13,477 nt of DNA from the NCBI RefSeq assembly GCF_000330505.1, contig NW_004443573.1, forward strand, positions 27,921 through 41,397. The letters are read 5' to 3'. Within the stretch, counting starts at the first letter, position 1; the number at the start of each line of letters is the position of its first letter. The notes beneath the pieces are model-generated. The model did no database searches. It saw nothing but the letters and a program-made list of their open reading frames with translations, and had not been told where the DNA came from. This stretch comes from Entamoeba invadens IP1. Lineage: Eukaryota; Evosea; Mastigamoebida; Endamoebidae. Position numbers and translations under genes: made by a program. Below, one piece after another: positions 1 to 8,632 of the stretch.

Positions 1-705
1 ACAGTAGCTTTACAGCTTCAACCACAATATAGGAACCGTATTCATCAATAATGAGTATGGCCGGTCACCAGTAAACAAATGTCTTTTTTCCCAACAATCT
101 TAACACAAACATTTTTTGTTGATAAAGCTCTTTTTGAGTACACCAGAAACACTCTTTGTTTCGTTATTTTAATTTCTAAAAGTTCTCTGTCGACCACAAG
201 AGTGGGGACAATAAAATGGAGGGAGAACTGTCCCATCCATACAGACAGTCGCTAACACGCCAAGCCTCACCCATGATCTATCCACTGTCAACGGAACTGT
301 TTCTATTACATGTTTTGATGAAACAATGACACATTGGTTAGATTTGTCTGCCTATTCCTGGAATCCCAACTCATCACAGTTAAAAAAAGCTGTCGGGATA
401 CCAGTCGCATTGAATTTCTATATTTCGAAGTACACTTTAATATGTGATTCTTGAACATCAACACAAGGCGTTTCTATTATCTTTGAGCAGTCCGAACACG
501 TTCTTCTTTCCAGACAAATTTTATACAAGTCCTTAACACTAATATTGACTCTTTCCAACTCGCCGACTATAAACAACATCAACTGCGCATTAGTCACAAG
601 TCGTCTCAATTTTTCCCTTTCTTTAATGTAGTTGACGATAGTGTCTTTTTTGTTGACAGAAAAGACACCTTTTTGCCTTAAATTGCCCAGCCTTTCTTCG
701 ATTAT
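1..705 (-). pseudogene. Decayed pogo/Tc1-mariner-like DDE transposase, cut by the window edge
   Basis: Reading the minus strand from about 705 towards 1 gives a broken transposase catalytic domain. Transposases of this superfamily cut and rejoin DNA at transposon ends using three acidic metal ligands. The first acidic block reads FFNCDELGF, with its Asp codon at 375-373. It is followed by a typical beta-strand region containing VPLTVDRSW and VCMDGTVLPPF. The second acidic block reads ILIIDEYGSY, with its Asp codon at 46-44. The third acidic residue would lie beyond position 1. An upstream basic and hydrophobic helical stretch (KLRRLVTNAQLMLFIVGELE) fits a DNA-binding or linker region. Damage includes in-frame stops at 418-420, 352-354 and 169-171 and at least one frameshift between about 170 and 60. 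The same block order recurs in the better-preserved copy at 6411-8045, which supports the call. The exact subfamily is uncertain. Confidence 0.62.
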
Positions 706-787
706 TTTTATCTACCTCTACCAGACAAAGAAGGTATAGACGCACTCACACTTTCCAAAAATATGACATTTTAATACCACACTTGGC

Positions 788-1638
788 TCACGTGTATTCT
801 CTAAATCTGAACATTTGAGTTTTTCTATTTTTCGCCTTTTTGTTTTTTTCAAGTTTCTGAAATTTCAGAATGTTGTTTATAATTTCTTCAAATTTGTCTT
901 TGAACCTGGTTTCAAAAAGATAGTCGTTAAGACCATCACAGTCAAATTCATCGTCAGTAATTCTGTCAACAGTCTGCTTGTTGTTGTTGAAATCCACGTC
1001 GATTTCCGCCATTTCCACCAATGACTCAGAGAAACCGTCTTCAGTGTTTAATTCATGTTGATGGTGTTCAATGCCTTTCCTGGTCAAGTCTTCTATAACT
1101 TCTTTGTTGTTGGCGACGGATAAAGATTCAACCGGAGATTCGACAGTTTCCATTGGTACTTCGACACGAGGTATTCTGTCGATTATCACTTCCCTAGAAT
1201 TGGAATGTTGTTATGTTCCAAAATCGACATAAGCTGTTGGAACCCAGCTCTTGGGACTAACGAAGTTCATAAATATTGTAAGCACTATACCATATGTTCA
1301 TTGATGTTCATTATCTTCTTTGAGTTCTTAGTCATCATTTCCAGTTCTTCAAAGATCTTCACAGGAGAGTTGTATTCACAATGAAAGGTTCGGATTGATG
1401 TCTCGATGTCGGTGATTGAATAGTTGAGCAAGTTGTTGTAGTTATAGATGACACAATTCATGGTTGTTCTCAACTTCTTGTGCATGGTGAGAAGATCTTT
1501 GTGAAAACTTAGAAATTTTCAACAATATCATTGACGTCTTGCTGGGAACAAAGAGCATCAACGAAATTTACCTGTCTCATATTGAAAACAAATTGTCCCG
1601 AAAAGGCATGCGGAGGAAGCTTTTTTATTTTGAAGTTT
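788..1638 (-). pseudogene. Unrecognised acidic coding remnant, possibly the transposase N-terminal part
   Basis: Three coherent minus-strand reading segments follow each other. The first runs from about 1638 and includes FSGQFVFNMRQVNFVDALC, with a possible internal start at 1580. After a one-base shift near 1511 it continues as SFHKDLLTMHKKLRTTMN, ending at stops near 1285 and 1270. The third (1189-788) is strongly acidic, with ETVESPVESLSVANN and EMAEIDVDF, and ends in a Lys/Arg-rich tail (KFQKLEKNKKAKNRKTQ). I recognise no domain. Its orientation and position, directly upstream of the transposase remnant at 1-705, suggest it may be that gene's N-terminal part. Against this, it would put the first catalytic Asp more than 400 residues into the protein, compared with about 232 in the copy at 6411. 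It could therefore be an independent decayed gene. Amino-acid composition and frame continuity are the only coding evidence. Confidence 0.35.
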
Positions 1639-1639
1639 C

Positions 1640-2538
1640 ATTTATTTTTGTGTTTTTTTGGTTAAAAATGGCTTTTGTTAACATCATCCTTTTATTTTTA
1701 GAGTTTATTTTTCTTCAAAATCGGACTGGTCTTTTCCAAAAACTGGGTTATTTGCAAGAATTTCTTGCTTTGTGTAAAAGGACATTTGAAAAGCTATGAA
1801 ATTATTTTTTATTAAAGAAGAGATTTGTTTCCAAAAAGAAATAAACAACAAACAAAATTGCCGACACTCCATTTTTAGTCGAACCTTTTTCAAATAAGAC
1901 CGAAAAACAAGGTTTCAGTAAATAACAACTTTGTATCATGTACTCTAGTTAGTAAATTGTACAGATCAAAAACACGTTTTTTTGTGACTAAAAATTGTTG
2001 ATTTTATACACTTTTAAATCATTATTCATTTTAAAAATTACCAAGTAAAGGGCGGTTTTTTATGTTTCAGAAGGATGAAAAATCACTTGACAAAGAAAAA
2101 AAGGATAACAAAATTTATATTTTTAAATTTTAGAGTAATTTTTATTAAGGTTTGAGAACCATTATTAGAAGATTTTGTTTACATTTCTCAAATAAAATAA
2201 TTCAATTTTTACCATAAACTTGGTTTTTCCATAAGAAGAAATGTAAGTAATAATTATAACGGAATGCTTTACCTTAAAAACATAGAAAATTATTTGGAAA
2301 AAAGCATAAAAAATTATTATCCAATATAAAACTGTTTTTTATACTCTCTTTTGACACATGATATCGACCAAGCTTGAAATTATATCTCTTCAGTTCATAG
2401 CCGAATAATTGGAATTTGAAATGTGTTCAAAACTATCCAAAAATTGGAGTGAAAACCCACACCTAGATGGAGAGGAAAATAATGAAAGTCACAGAAGAAA
2501 TAAAACCAAAGCAACAAATAAGTCACAATTACTAAAAA
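1640..2538. other. A/T-rich spacer without a supported gene
   Basis: About 900 bases of A/T-rich sequence with long A and T runs. A short minus-strand frame starting at 1785 reads MSFYTKQEILANN and continues for 26 residues. It looks protein-like but is too short to support. The motif at 2085-2096 is described under the ACTTGACAAAGA repeat. I see nothing else. Confidence 0.6.
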
Positions 2539-3303
2539 GGCTGTTTAGAATGCCTAAAATGTCCTTTTGTGTTTCGTGAAGATTCATTATTCTTAAAATT
2601 GGAGTCGGGAAAAAAGCAATTTGAGACATTTGTTTCTACTTTATAAAGTGAAGGCTTTGTGACATTAAAAGCACTTGCCGTGCTCTAAGAAACACGCCAG
2701 AAGTCGTCCAATTGAAGAATTCAGTGCATTTTCAGACATATTTTCAAATGCAGCAATCATCTAACGACTCTTTGCTCCACCTGATGAAATAGCGACCGTT
2801 TCTGTATCTCATTTGAAAAGGAAGAGTAAGAAAGCTTTTTTCTTCCTTTGAAACTTTGATGTTGGTCAGTCATATCAATAAATCAGTAGAGCAAATAGAG
2901 TTAACGGGAAACTTGGGGTAACACATTCCATTCTAAAATATCAAATTGCAAGTATTTGTGAGGACTTCCATGTATTATACCATAGAGATCACCAAGTCTA
3001 CGACAGTCCTGTTGATGCGCTGTAATAGAGTCTCGAGCCTTTTACACTCACAAAAGGCTAATTGAAGGAGATCCAGAACTGAATTGTTCGAAAATACGTT
3101 TTTAATTGAGTTCAGTTTCATTTTTTTGTTTTTGGAAAAATAAAAAGCTGTTTTTAGTCTTTGTCAAGTAAATTTTAATTATAAAAATATAATGAGTGGT
3201 AATTCCCGAAAAAAAATAAACCCAAAACATTTAACCAAAAATCATTATTTTGGCATTTTGGCCAATCATCTTTCTGTAAATCAATTTATTCTTTGTCAAG
3301 TAA
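2085..3303. repeat. Three copies of an ACTTGACAAAGA motif bracketing a decayed ORF
   Basis: The 12-mer ACTTGACAAAGA occurs at 2085-2096. Its reverse complement occurs at 3158-3169 and again at 3290-3301. The two right-hand copies share 14 bases (TCTTTGTCAAGTAA). The left copy and either right copy are therefore in inverted orientation, flanking the coding remnant at 2539-3025. This layout would fit the degraded ends of a transposon of roughly 1.1-1.2 kb. No target-site duplication is visible next to the copies, so the boundary interpretation is inference. Confidence 0.35.
2539..3025 (+). pseudogene. Decayed coding remnant, possibly from a transposase
   Basis: Two coherent plus-strand segments remain. 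The first (2539-2646) begins GCLECLKCPFVF, a closely spaced cysteine cluster, and stays open for 35 codons. The second runs from about 2687 to 3025 in one frame and includes PIEEFSAFSDIFSNAAII, LFAPPDEIATVSVSHLKRKS, FDVGQSY and NGKLGVTHSILKYQ. It is broken by stops at 2762, 2849 and 2879 but resumes in the same frame each time, so nonsense mutations rather than shifts account for the damage in this part. The pattern loosely recalls the region before the first catalytic block of hAT transposases, but I see no diagnostic catalytic motif. Base composition is visibly less A/T-rich than the flanks, and the ACTTGACAAAGA motif lies on both sides. The function is unproven. Confidence 0.35.
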
Positions 3304-3582
3304 TTACTCTGACTCCTGTATTCATGTTTATAGTCGATAATTGAAATATTATTTTAGAAAAACAAAATAAAAAAATAATTAATTTAATTAAAAAAATGTA
3401 TGTTGATAAATAAACAATTTAAACACTTTTAGTAGAATAATAAACAACAAGGATAAAACTTATATTTTCAATCTTATTTCACAACTTCGATGAATAGATT
3501 AGTATATGAAATAAAATAATAATTGTTTTTAAACCCTTCAAATTATTAATTAACAAAATTTAATGAGTAATTTGTGTTTTGA
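3026..3582. other. A/T-rich spacer without a supported gene
   Basis: Very A/T-rich sequence holding the two right-hand copies of the ACTTGACAAAGA motif (3158 and 3290) and otherwise long A/T runs. I see no coding frame, RNA gene or longer repeat. Confidence 0.6.
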
Positions 3583-3888
3583 AAGCAGATTAAAACATCG
3601 AGCAAGCGAGTTTTCTTCTTCACTTTATTTCGTCCCTTATTTATACAAGAACAAGATTCGTTATTTAAAAAGGTGTATTTTTGTGTAAAATGTAAAACCG
3701 TTATTTCAATTCTTCAAAACGAACTTTTACTTCACTAGAACAAACAACATGATTTAAATTGTGATTTGTTAGAAAACAAAAATTTAATATATACTCATTT
3801 TACACAAAATTTTAATATTTATAACTCTTTAGCGTGTTATTCGTTTTTACTTTCAAAAAAAATTTGTATCTACAATAAAAAAAATTAA
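3583..3888 (+). pseudogene. BED-like zinc-finger coding remnant
   Basis: A plus-strand frame follows a stop at 3580-3582 and runs to a stop at 3886-3888, with a single internal stop at 3736-3738. Its centre reads LFKKVYFCVKCKTVISIL and continues with LLLH, the stop, then NKQH. The spacing Cys-x2-Cys-x13-His-x4-His fits BED-type zinc fingers, which bind DNA at the N-terminus of hAT transposases and related chromatin proteins. The Cys codons start at 3682 and 3691, and the His codons at 3733 and 3748. The stop codon falls inside the His-x4-His segment, so the finger cannot be made intact. No start codon is obvious. The next remnant (3984-4636) lies downstream on the same strand and could belong to the same decayed gene. 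The BED call rests on residue spacing alone. Confidence 0.4.
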
Positions 3889-3983
3889 ATGAAAAGTGTT
3901 AATCTAACAAATGATGACATTTGGTTTAATTCTCATTGTTTATTAATTCCCAATCTGATTGAAAAAACCATAAAAATGGCAAA

Positions 3984-4636
3984 ATGCCAGAAAATATTAA
4001 AATTGCAACAAATCCAGTTTCAAATGCAACACAATCTTGTAGCAAAGATAGTACTATAACTCTTTTATAAGACAGAAAAAGAACAAACTTTAGGGAACTT
4101 AAAACAAAGAAAAGGTGTGTACCACAAATTGAATCGATTCAAATAACACAAGAGGAAACAAATTAAAAAGCGAGAGTATGAATGATAATTAAAAATTTTC
4201 AAAAACAGAATTGAACATAAAAACAGATGATGACATTCAAAATGTCAACGTAGACATGACACCGATGTTTAATATCAATGAAAAAGAAAGTGAAATTTCA
4301 TTATTAAAAGTTCAACACAAATCAAAAAATATGTAATTAACAGATCACCAAATTAAATTAATCGAAAAATACGTCTTTTTAAATCATTTTTTAAAGATAA
4401 AGGGGTGGGAAAAAAGCGCTGCAAGAAAAAAAGCGATGTAGTCAAATTTATAGTTTTTTATTAATTGTTTTATAATTCTTTGTATAGTTATGTTTTCCAA
4501 TATTCTGTGATATGATTCAAAAAACGAGGTTTACAAAGAAAAACTTATTCAAAAAAATTGCCCAAGTTGTGAAAGTCAATGTGTAAATTGTTTTTTATTG
4601 CTGAAGAAAGTTGAGTTTGCTGAGATAAAACACTAA
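3984..4636 (+). pseudogene. Decayed gene of unknown family with a C-terminal four-cysteine cluster
   Basis: A plausible start at 3984 gives MPENIKIATNPVSNATQSC, broken by a stop at 4068. The frame then resumes with NFRELKTKKRCVPQIESIQ until a stop at 4164. After a frameshift, one frame (4205-4636) carries NVNVDMTPMFNINEKESE, a stop at 4334, then LTDHQIKLIEKYVF and IKGWEKSAARKKAM. Following an A/T-rich gap with three stops, the same frame gives YDSKNEVYKEKL and CPSCESQCVNC, ending at 4634-4636. The Cys-x2-Cys-x3-Cys-x2-Cys cluster suggests a metal-binding knuckle. The GWEKSAARKK stretch resembles a helical DNA-binding segment, but I cannot name the family. The gap at about 4442-4510 contains GT and TAG ends and might be a relic intron. 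The gene is clearly non-functional as read. Confidence 0.42.
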
Positions 4637-4795
4637 GAGTTTTAATTTGTTTCTTCGAAAATCTTCATTGAGGACAATTTATTGTCAAAAATCCCAGAAA
4701 GAGTTAGAATTTTTTGCTCATTTTTTATTATTTTTTTCAACATAAATTTCCATTTTTTTGCGAAAATACAATAACTTAAAATCGAAACCCCGCGA

Positions 4796-4823
4796 GTGCA
4801 CCTTATTTTCACACCCCCTACGA
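4796..4823 (+). repeat. 28-bp direct repeat, copy A
   Basis: This block begins GTGCACCTTA and ends CACACCCCCTACGA. It matches positions 4970-4997 at 27 of 28 bases; the only difference is T versus A in the middle. The C-rich half stands out sharply against the A/T-rich surroundings. Confidence 0.75.
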
Positions 4824-4969
4824 GTTTTTTTCTTTTTTTCAAAATAAAAGGTGATCTTTTATTGGATACTCAACAGTGGGCACTCAACCACCCTGAACAA
4901 TGTCAGTCTCAATTTATAAGGCTTAAATTTTTGATTGAACGATTCACACCGTCACTTACGAAAGAGGGT

Positions 4970-4997
4970 GTGCACCTTAATTTCACACCCCCTACGA
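4970..4997 (+). repeat. 28-bp direct repeat, copy B
   Basis: Second copy of the block at 4796, starting 174 bp later. A partial third copy precedes it at about 4943-4961 (TTCACACC followed by TTACGA). The sequence GAGGGTGTG just before and within the copy forms a near-inverted repeat with its CACACCCCCT end, so this copy could fold into an imperfect hairpin. Read on the minus strand, the units encode VGGVKIRC and VGGVKLRC, but that may be incidental. Confidence 0.75.
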
Positions 4998-5373
4998 ACG
5001 GATTCCTCATTCGTTCAGAACTGCATTTTGTGGCCAAAATGATAAACAACATATTGAAGTACCACAGGTCTAGAAGTTGAGCGTCTCCACTCCCAGTCGT
5101 TTTTAGAGTCCCCGTCGAACAAGCGATAAACAACTCGTTTTATTTTTTCACTTCCTTTTTTCAAAATTTTTTACGAAAATTGAAGCAAAACATGAATAAT
5201 GGTAAAGAAAATGGTAATAAGACGAATGTTTTGAATTAAAACGTTTGCAGCGGTAAAAAGACTTTGCATATGTCCATCCTGGTTTTCAGTGTATTTTGTT
5301 CTGAAATGCTCAAAAACTCAACTTTTTGAGGCAAAAACGATTTTGTGTTGCATTTCTTAATATAAAAACACAT

Positions 5374-5402
5374 GAATGGTAATGAAGCGCTTTTATTCGC
5401 CG
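5374..5402 (+). repeat. 29-bp repeat, left copy
   Basis: This block begins GAATGGTAATG and ends TTATTCGCCG. It matches 5737-5765 at 26 of 29 bases. A TGAGGC block 47 bp upstream (5327) is also present 47 bp upstream of the second copy (5690), so both matches share a 363-bp offset. On the minus strand the block reads RRIKALHYHS. Confidence 0.6.
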
Positions 5403-5736
5403 TGCAGGTGAAAGTTAAAAAGACGGGGAGGCTTTATTATGCTAGCCTGGAGTACGCCAGCCATAACTTTTTGGTGATAACAAACAACTTACTGGTGATG
5501 TCATGTGTGTTTTTGTTGAGAAGAGGTTAACGAATTAATTTTATGCCGTGAAAAAGACCACATTTTTTCTCTCTTTTTTTGGTAAATCTTGGTGTTATGG
5601 GAAAGTTTGCGTGTTACAATTACTTTGATTTGGTAAAAAAAATGTATGCATCAATTTTAAGTTTTTGTATTTTTTTCATGTTTTTTACTTGAGGCGAAAC
5701 AAAAAGAATGTTAAAACAACAAGTTAAATTGCTTGT

Positions 5737-5765
5737 GAATGGTATTGCAGCGCTTTTATCCGCCG
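5737..5765 (+). repeat. 29-bp repeat, right copy
   Basis: Second copy of the block at 5374. On the minus strand it reads RRIKALQYHS. All three base differences from the first copy fall at third codon positions of that frame, and two of them are silent. That pattern suggests the repeat descends from coding sequence on the minus strand, although both surrounding frames are now broken. Confidence 0.6.
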
Positions 5766-6410
5766 GGTAGATAAATCTGCCAAAACTGCATTTTGATTAT
5801 TTAATGAGGAAAAAAGAAAGAAAAACGGTGAAAAACACGTTGATAACAACTTTGTACGTCTTCTTTGGTTGTAGTTGCTCAAGCAAAACTCGACGGAAAA
5901 AACATTTTGAAACAGTTTCAACATGACATCCTTTAAATTTGCGTGTATTGCTAAGTTCAATAAAAACGATCGAAAAGAAATTAAAGGCTTTGGTTGGCAC
6001 TTTACTTGCATTTTATAAGTAATTTTATGGTTTTATTTCATTTTTTGTTCAAGTATATACTATAATTATAGTTATTAATAATTATAAAGAGAATTGGTTT
6101 TGTTACTGTTTGATAAAATTATAAACAAAGCAACTCTTTAAAACTTATAAAATAAAACCTTTTTAGTAATCTAAAATGTAATTGATAATTATCAAAATAT
6201 TATTAAAGTATTATTAAGTATTTTTCTTAAAATATTAAAAACGAACTAACTTGAACATATATTAGATTAGAGTTAATAACTTTCTTTTTAGAATAAAGAA
6301 TGGTAAACAAAATAAATAAAATACAAACGTCTAACCAACAACGTAATGAATATAAGTTATAAACAACAATATAAGACAATGATAACACCAATAAACATAA
6401 TAACACATTC

Positions 6411-8045
6411 ATGTCCAAACCAATTGATACATCAAAAATTCCCCATCAAAAGTATAAATATAAATTTCGAGAAGAAAAGATCGAAAGCCTTTCCAAAAGC
6501 ATGAAAGGTCCCGTCGTACCTCGCTCGACTCACATTATTGAGTATTTAAAAAATTTCCCTCTATTATTGACATTTTTAAACAACTTGACGAACATTTTAG
6601 TAAAACACGTTTTGTTTATTTTCGAAATCAAGTAAGATATTGTTTGGAAATATTACCAGAAAATACTTTAATAATTTTAAAGTCCAAAAATCTTTCAGTG
6701 ACAAATGCTTTAGAAATTTTTTCTTTACTTCTAAAAATAGAAGTGTGAAGTCTAAAATAGACAAAATTAAAAAAGAAGAAAATATGGTTAAAAAACCCCG
6801 AAAAGGGAAGAAAAAGGATCCTAAATTATGAAGAAATTGAGGAAATTCAAAAAGCTATTAAAAATAGAAAAACGAAAAAAGCGAGTCAAGAAGAAACAAG
6901 TTGTTTTATTTATGAAAATTTCAGCAAAAAAATAGAAACCAAACAACTCCACAAAATAATTACACATGTTCCCGAAATTGAGCCTAAAATTGCACCAGTT
7001 ATGGAACTTAAACGCGCAGAAGTAACACAAGAGTCTATTTTGCAATATTATACGGAATTAAAGAAAAAAATAGACGGATGCCGTTTTGAGCTCATTTACA
7101 ACCTTGACGAGGTCGGTTTTGACCAATGGGTTGATGCTCGTTCCAAATTGGTTTACATGGAAGTTGGTAAGGGTGAATATGTTTTTAATGAAGTTGAACG
7201 AGACAATTCAAGAACAAGTATGCTATGTTGTGGTTGTCTTGATGGCACAAAAATGATTCCGCTAGTTGTAACAAAAAGGCTATCTATAGCCGATGAAACA
7301 ATTATTTCCCTAAAAAGTCGGGCTTTAATACGACATCAAAAATCGGGAGTTTTAAATACAAAACTTTATACTTTGTGGTTGAAAAAACTATTTTTCCCGT
7401 AAATAATAGGGTAAAACGCGACTACATGGGTGTAAGACAAAACACGAAAGCTTACCTCATTATTGATGGATTTTCGGGTCACTTTTCAGAAGAAATAGAA
7501 AAATTATTTATGGAAAATTGTGTCGAAATAATCAGAGAAGTTCCCCATAGTTCCCATTTATGTCAGCCGATGGACTTGGGAATTTTCGGGATTCAAAAAA
7601 CCTTTTTGGGAGACAAAACCAATTTTCTTCAACACAAATTTAACTTAATGGAAAAGGAAGGTAAAAAATATGAAAAAACGGGAAAAATTTTACTAGTGGA
7701 TTCTCAAGAGTTTAAAAATGTTTTAAAAAAAATTCACACATGTCCGAAGAAGAAAAAATAAAAGAGCTTGTTTACTCTTGGGAATGTGTCGCAAATGGTG
7801 AAAACATAATTAGTGCATTCAAACAAGCTGGTATCATTTTTTTACCACACATTCCCAATGATGCCAGTTTTTCAATAAGAGCAGGAAATGACCCCAATTT
7901 CAACCCATTAGACTTTGTTATAGGTGTGGTCAGGGTTGAAATAAATTGTGCAAGGGAGGTGTGTAAATTTGGGGGGAAATGGCCGAATCAAAAACAACAA
8001 CATCTACACATGTTGCTCTTGAGAACACATTGGATAGAAAAATAG
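6411..8045 (+). pseudogene. Pogo-like (Tc1/mariner superfamily) DDE transposase with frameshifts
   Basis: This is the best-preserved transposon gene here, encoding a cut-and-paste transposase. ATG at 6411 opens MSKPIDTSKIPHQKYKYKF. After a one-base shift near 6546-6556 the frame gives FPSIIDIFKQLDEHFSK, has stops at 6746 and 6758, then a basic helical region (RILNYEEIEEIQKAIKNRK) likely to bind DNA. The first catalytic Asp lies in YNLDEVGF (codon 7106). A shift within 7381-7399 leads to LIIDGFSGHFS (Asp codon 7465). PHSSHLCQPMDLGIFG follows, with the third Asp at 7573. Thirty-five residues separate the last two Asp, as in pogo/Tigger-type enzymes. Another shift near 7723-7739 leads to the C-terminal ENIISAFKQAGI, also typical of the family. 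All shifts lie in A or T runs. No matching terminal inverted repeats were found on either side. Confidence 0.82.
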
Positions 8046-8419
8046 ATTGGAATGTGAAAAAATAGTGAAGGAAAAAAACGAGATGAAAGGTATCAATAAG
8101 AAGCTACTTATTGAAAAAAAGCCTTGATTAGAAAAACATTAATTTATTTAATTAATAAAATTATTTTTTATATATCAAAAACAACTAATTTATAAATAAA
8201 ATGTTTTAATTACGACAAATCAACTTTCTTTATTAATAAATTGTATTTACTTAACTAATATCAAATTATTTATTTATTTTATATAGAAAAGTGATGTTTT
8301 TTGACAAAAAATGAATTACTTTTTTGTTATAATTTTAGTACATTATTTAATATTTTTAAAGTAAATATATTTATTGTATTAATATATATATAATAAATTA
8401 AATTTATAATTTAATATAA

Positions 8420-8446
8420 TACAGTAACTATAGAATTGTTACTGTA
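8420..8446. repeat. Perfect 9-bp hairpin (TACAGTAAC / GTTACTGTA)
   Basis: Arms at 8420-8428 and 8438-8446 are perfect reverse complements around a 9-base loop. The right arm ends ACTG-TA, the same terminal form as the MITE-like element to the right (CAGT at one end, ACTG-TA at the other). It could be a solo end or relic of a related element, or chance in A/T-rich DNA. Confidence 0.6.
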
Positions 8447-8553
8447 ATTATTTTTATAAAATACGAAATAAATTAATGGATTTGGAAATACTGAAATGTT
8501 ATATGGAACGGAAAAACAACCATTTATATTAAAAATTTACTAAAATATTTTCG

Positions 8554-8586
8554 ATTTAAACACATATCTTAAAAATGTGTTTAAAT
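8554..8586. repeat. Perfect 12-bp hairpin abutting the MITE-like element
   Basis: The left arm ATTTAAACACAT (8554-8565) is perfectly complementary to the right arm at 8575-8586, with a 9-base loop between. The last base of the right arm is the T of the TA target duplication of the element that starts at 8588, so the hairpin and the insertion are immediately adjacent. Confidence 0.75.
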
Positions 8587-8587
8587 A

Positions 8588-8632
8588 CAGTATGGACATT
8601 TAGCCTTATGTAAAACTTTACCTTATGCAAGG
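8588..8632 (+). repeat. Left terminal inverted repeat of the MITE-like element
   Basis: Begins CAGTATGGACATT and ends TTATGCAAGG. It contains the heptamer CCTTATG twice, at 8604 and 8621, a spacing of 17 bp. Repeated short motifs inside terminal repeats are often transposase-binding sites. Confidence 0.85.

Larger units (their letters stand above)
4637..6410. other. Gene-poor region with two repeat families
   Basis: I find no credible gene in this stretch. Short frames exist on both strands, including a minus-strand frame of 95 codons (6011-5724) and a plus-strand frame of 94 codons (4796-5080). Both overlap the repeat families described separately, and neither resembles a protein I know. 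From about 6000 to 6410 the sequence is extremely A/T-rich with short palindromes, such as a 14-bp one at 6182-6195. No terminal inverted repeat matching the transposase gene downstream could be found here. Confidence 0.55.
8046..8587. other. A/T-rich spacer with two perfect hairpins
   Basis: Extremely A/T-rich sequence between the transposase pseudogene and the MITE-like element. Apart from the hairpins at 8420-8446 and 8554-8586 I see nothing. A frame at 8476 (MDLEILKCYMERKNNHLY) is only 18 codons long and is not supported. Confidence 0.55.

Noticed and set aside
4796..5080. A 94-codon plus-strand frame spanning both 28-bp repeats.
   Set aside because: It has no ATG at its start, no recognisable family, and its repeated HLxFTPPT motif is simply the DNA repeat translated.
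5420..5470. A relatively G/C-rich patch with short complementary arms, considered as a tRNA.
   Set aside because: It lacks the conserved T-loop and acceptor-stem pairing, and the complementary arms are only four or five bases.
5724..6011. A 95-codon minus-strand frame, plus an overlapping 67-codon frame.
   Set aside because: No domain is recognisable, two frames overlap equally well, and there is no clear start. The RRIKALQYHS part is reported as a repeat instead.
6182..6195. A perfect 14-bp palindrome (TTGATAATTATCAA).
   Set aside because: It is made almost only of A and T, and such palindromes are common in this composition.
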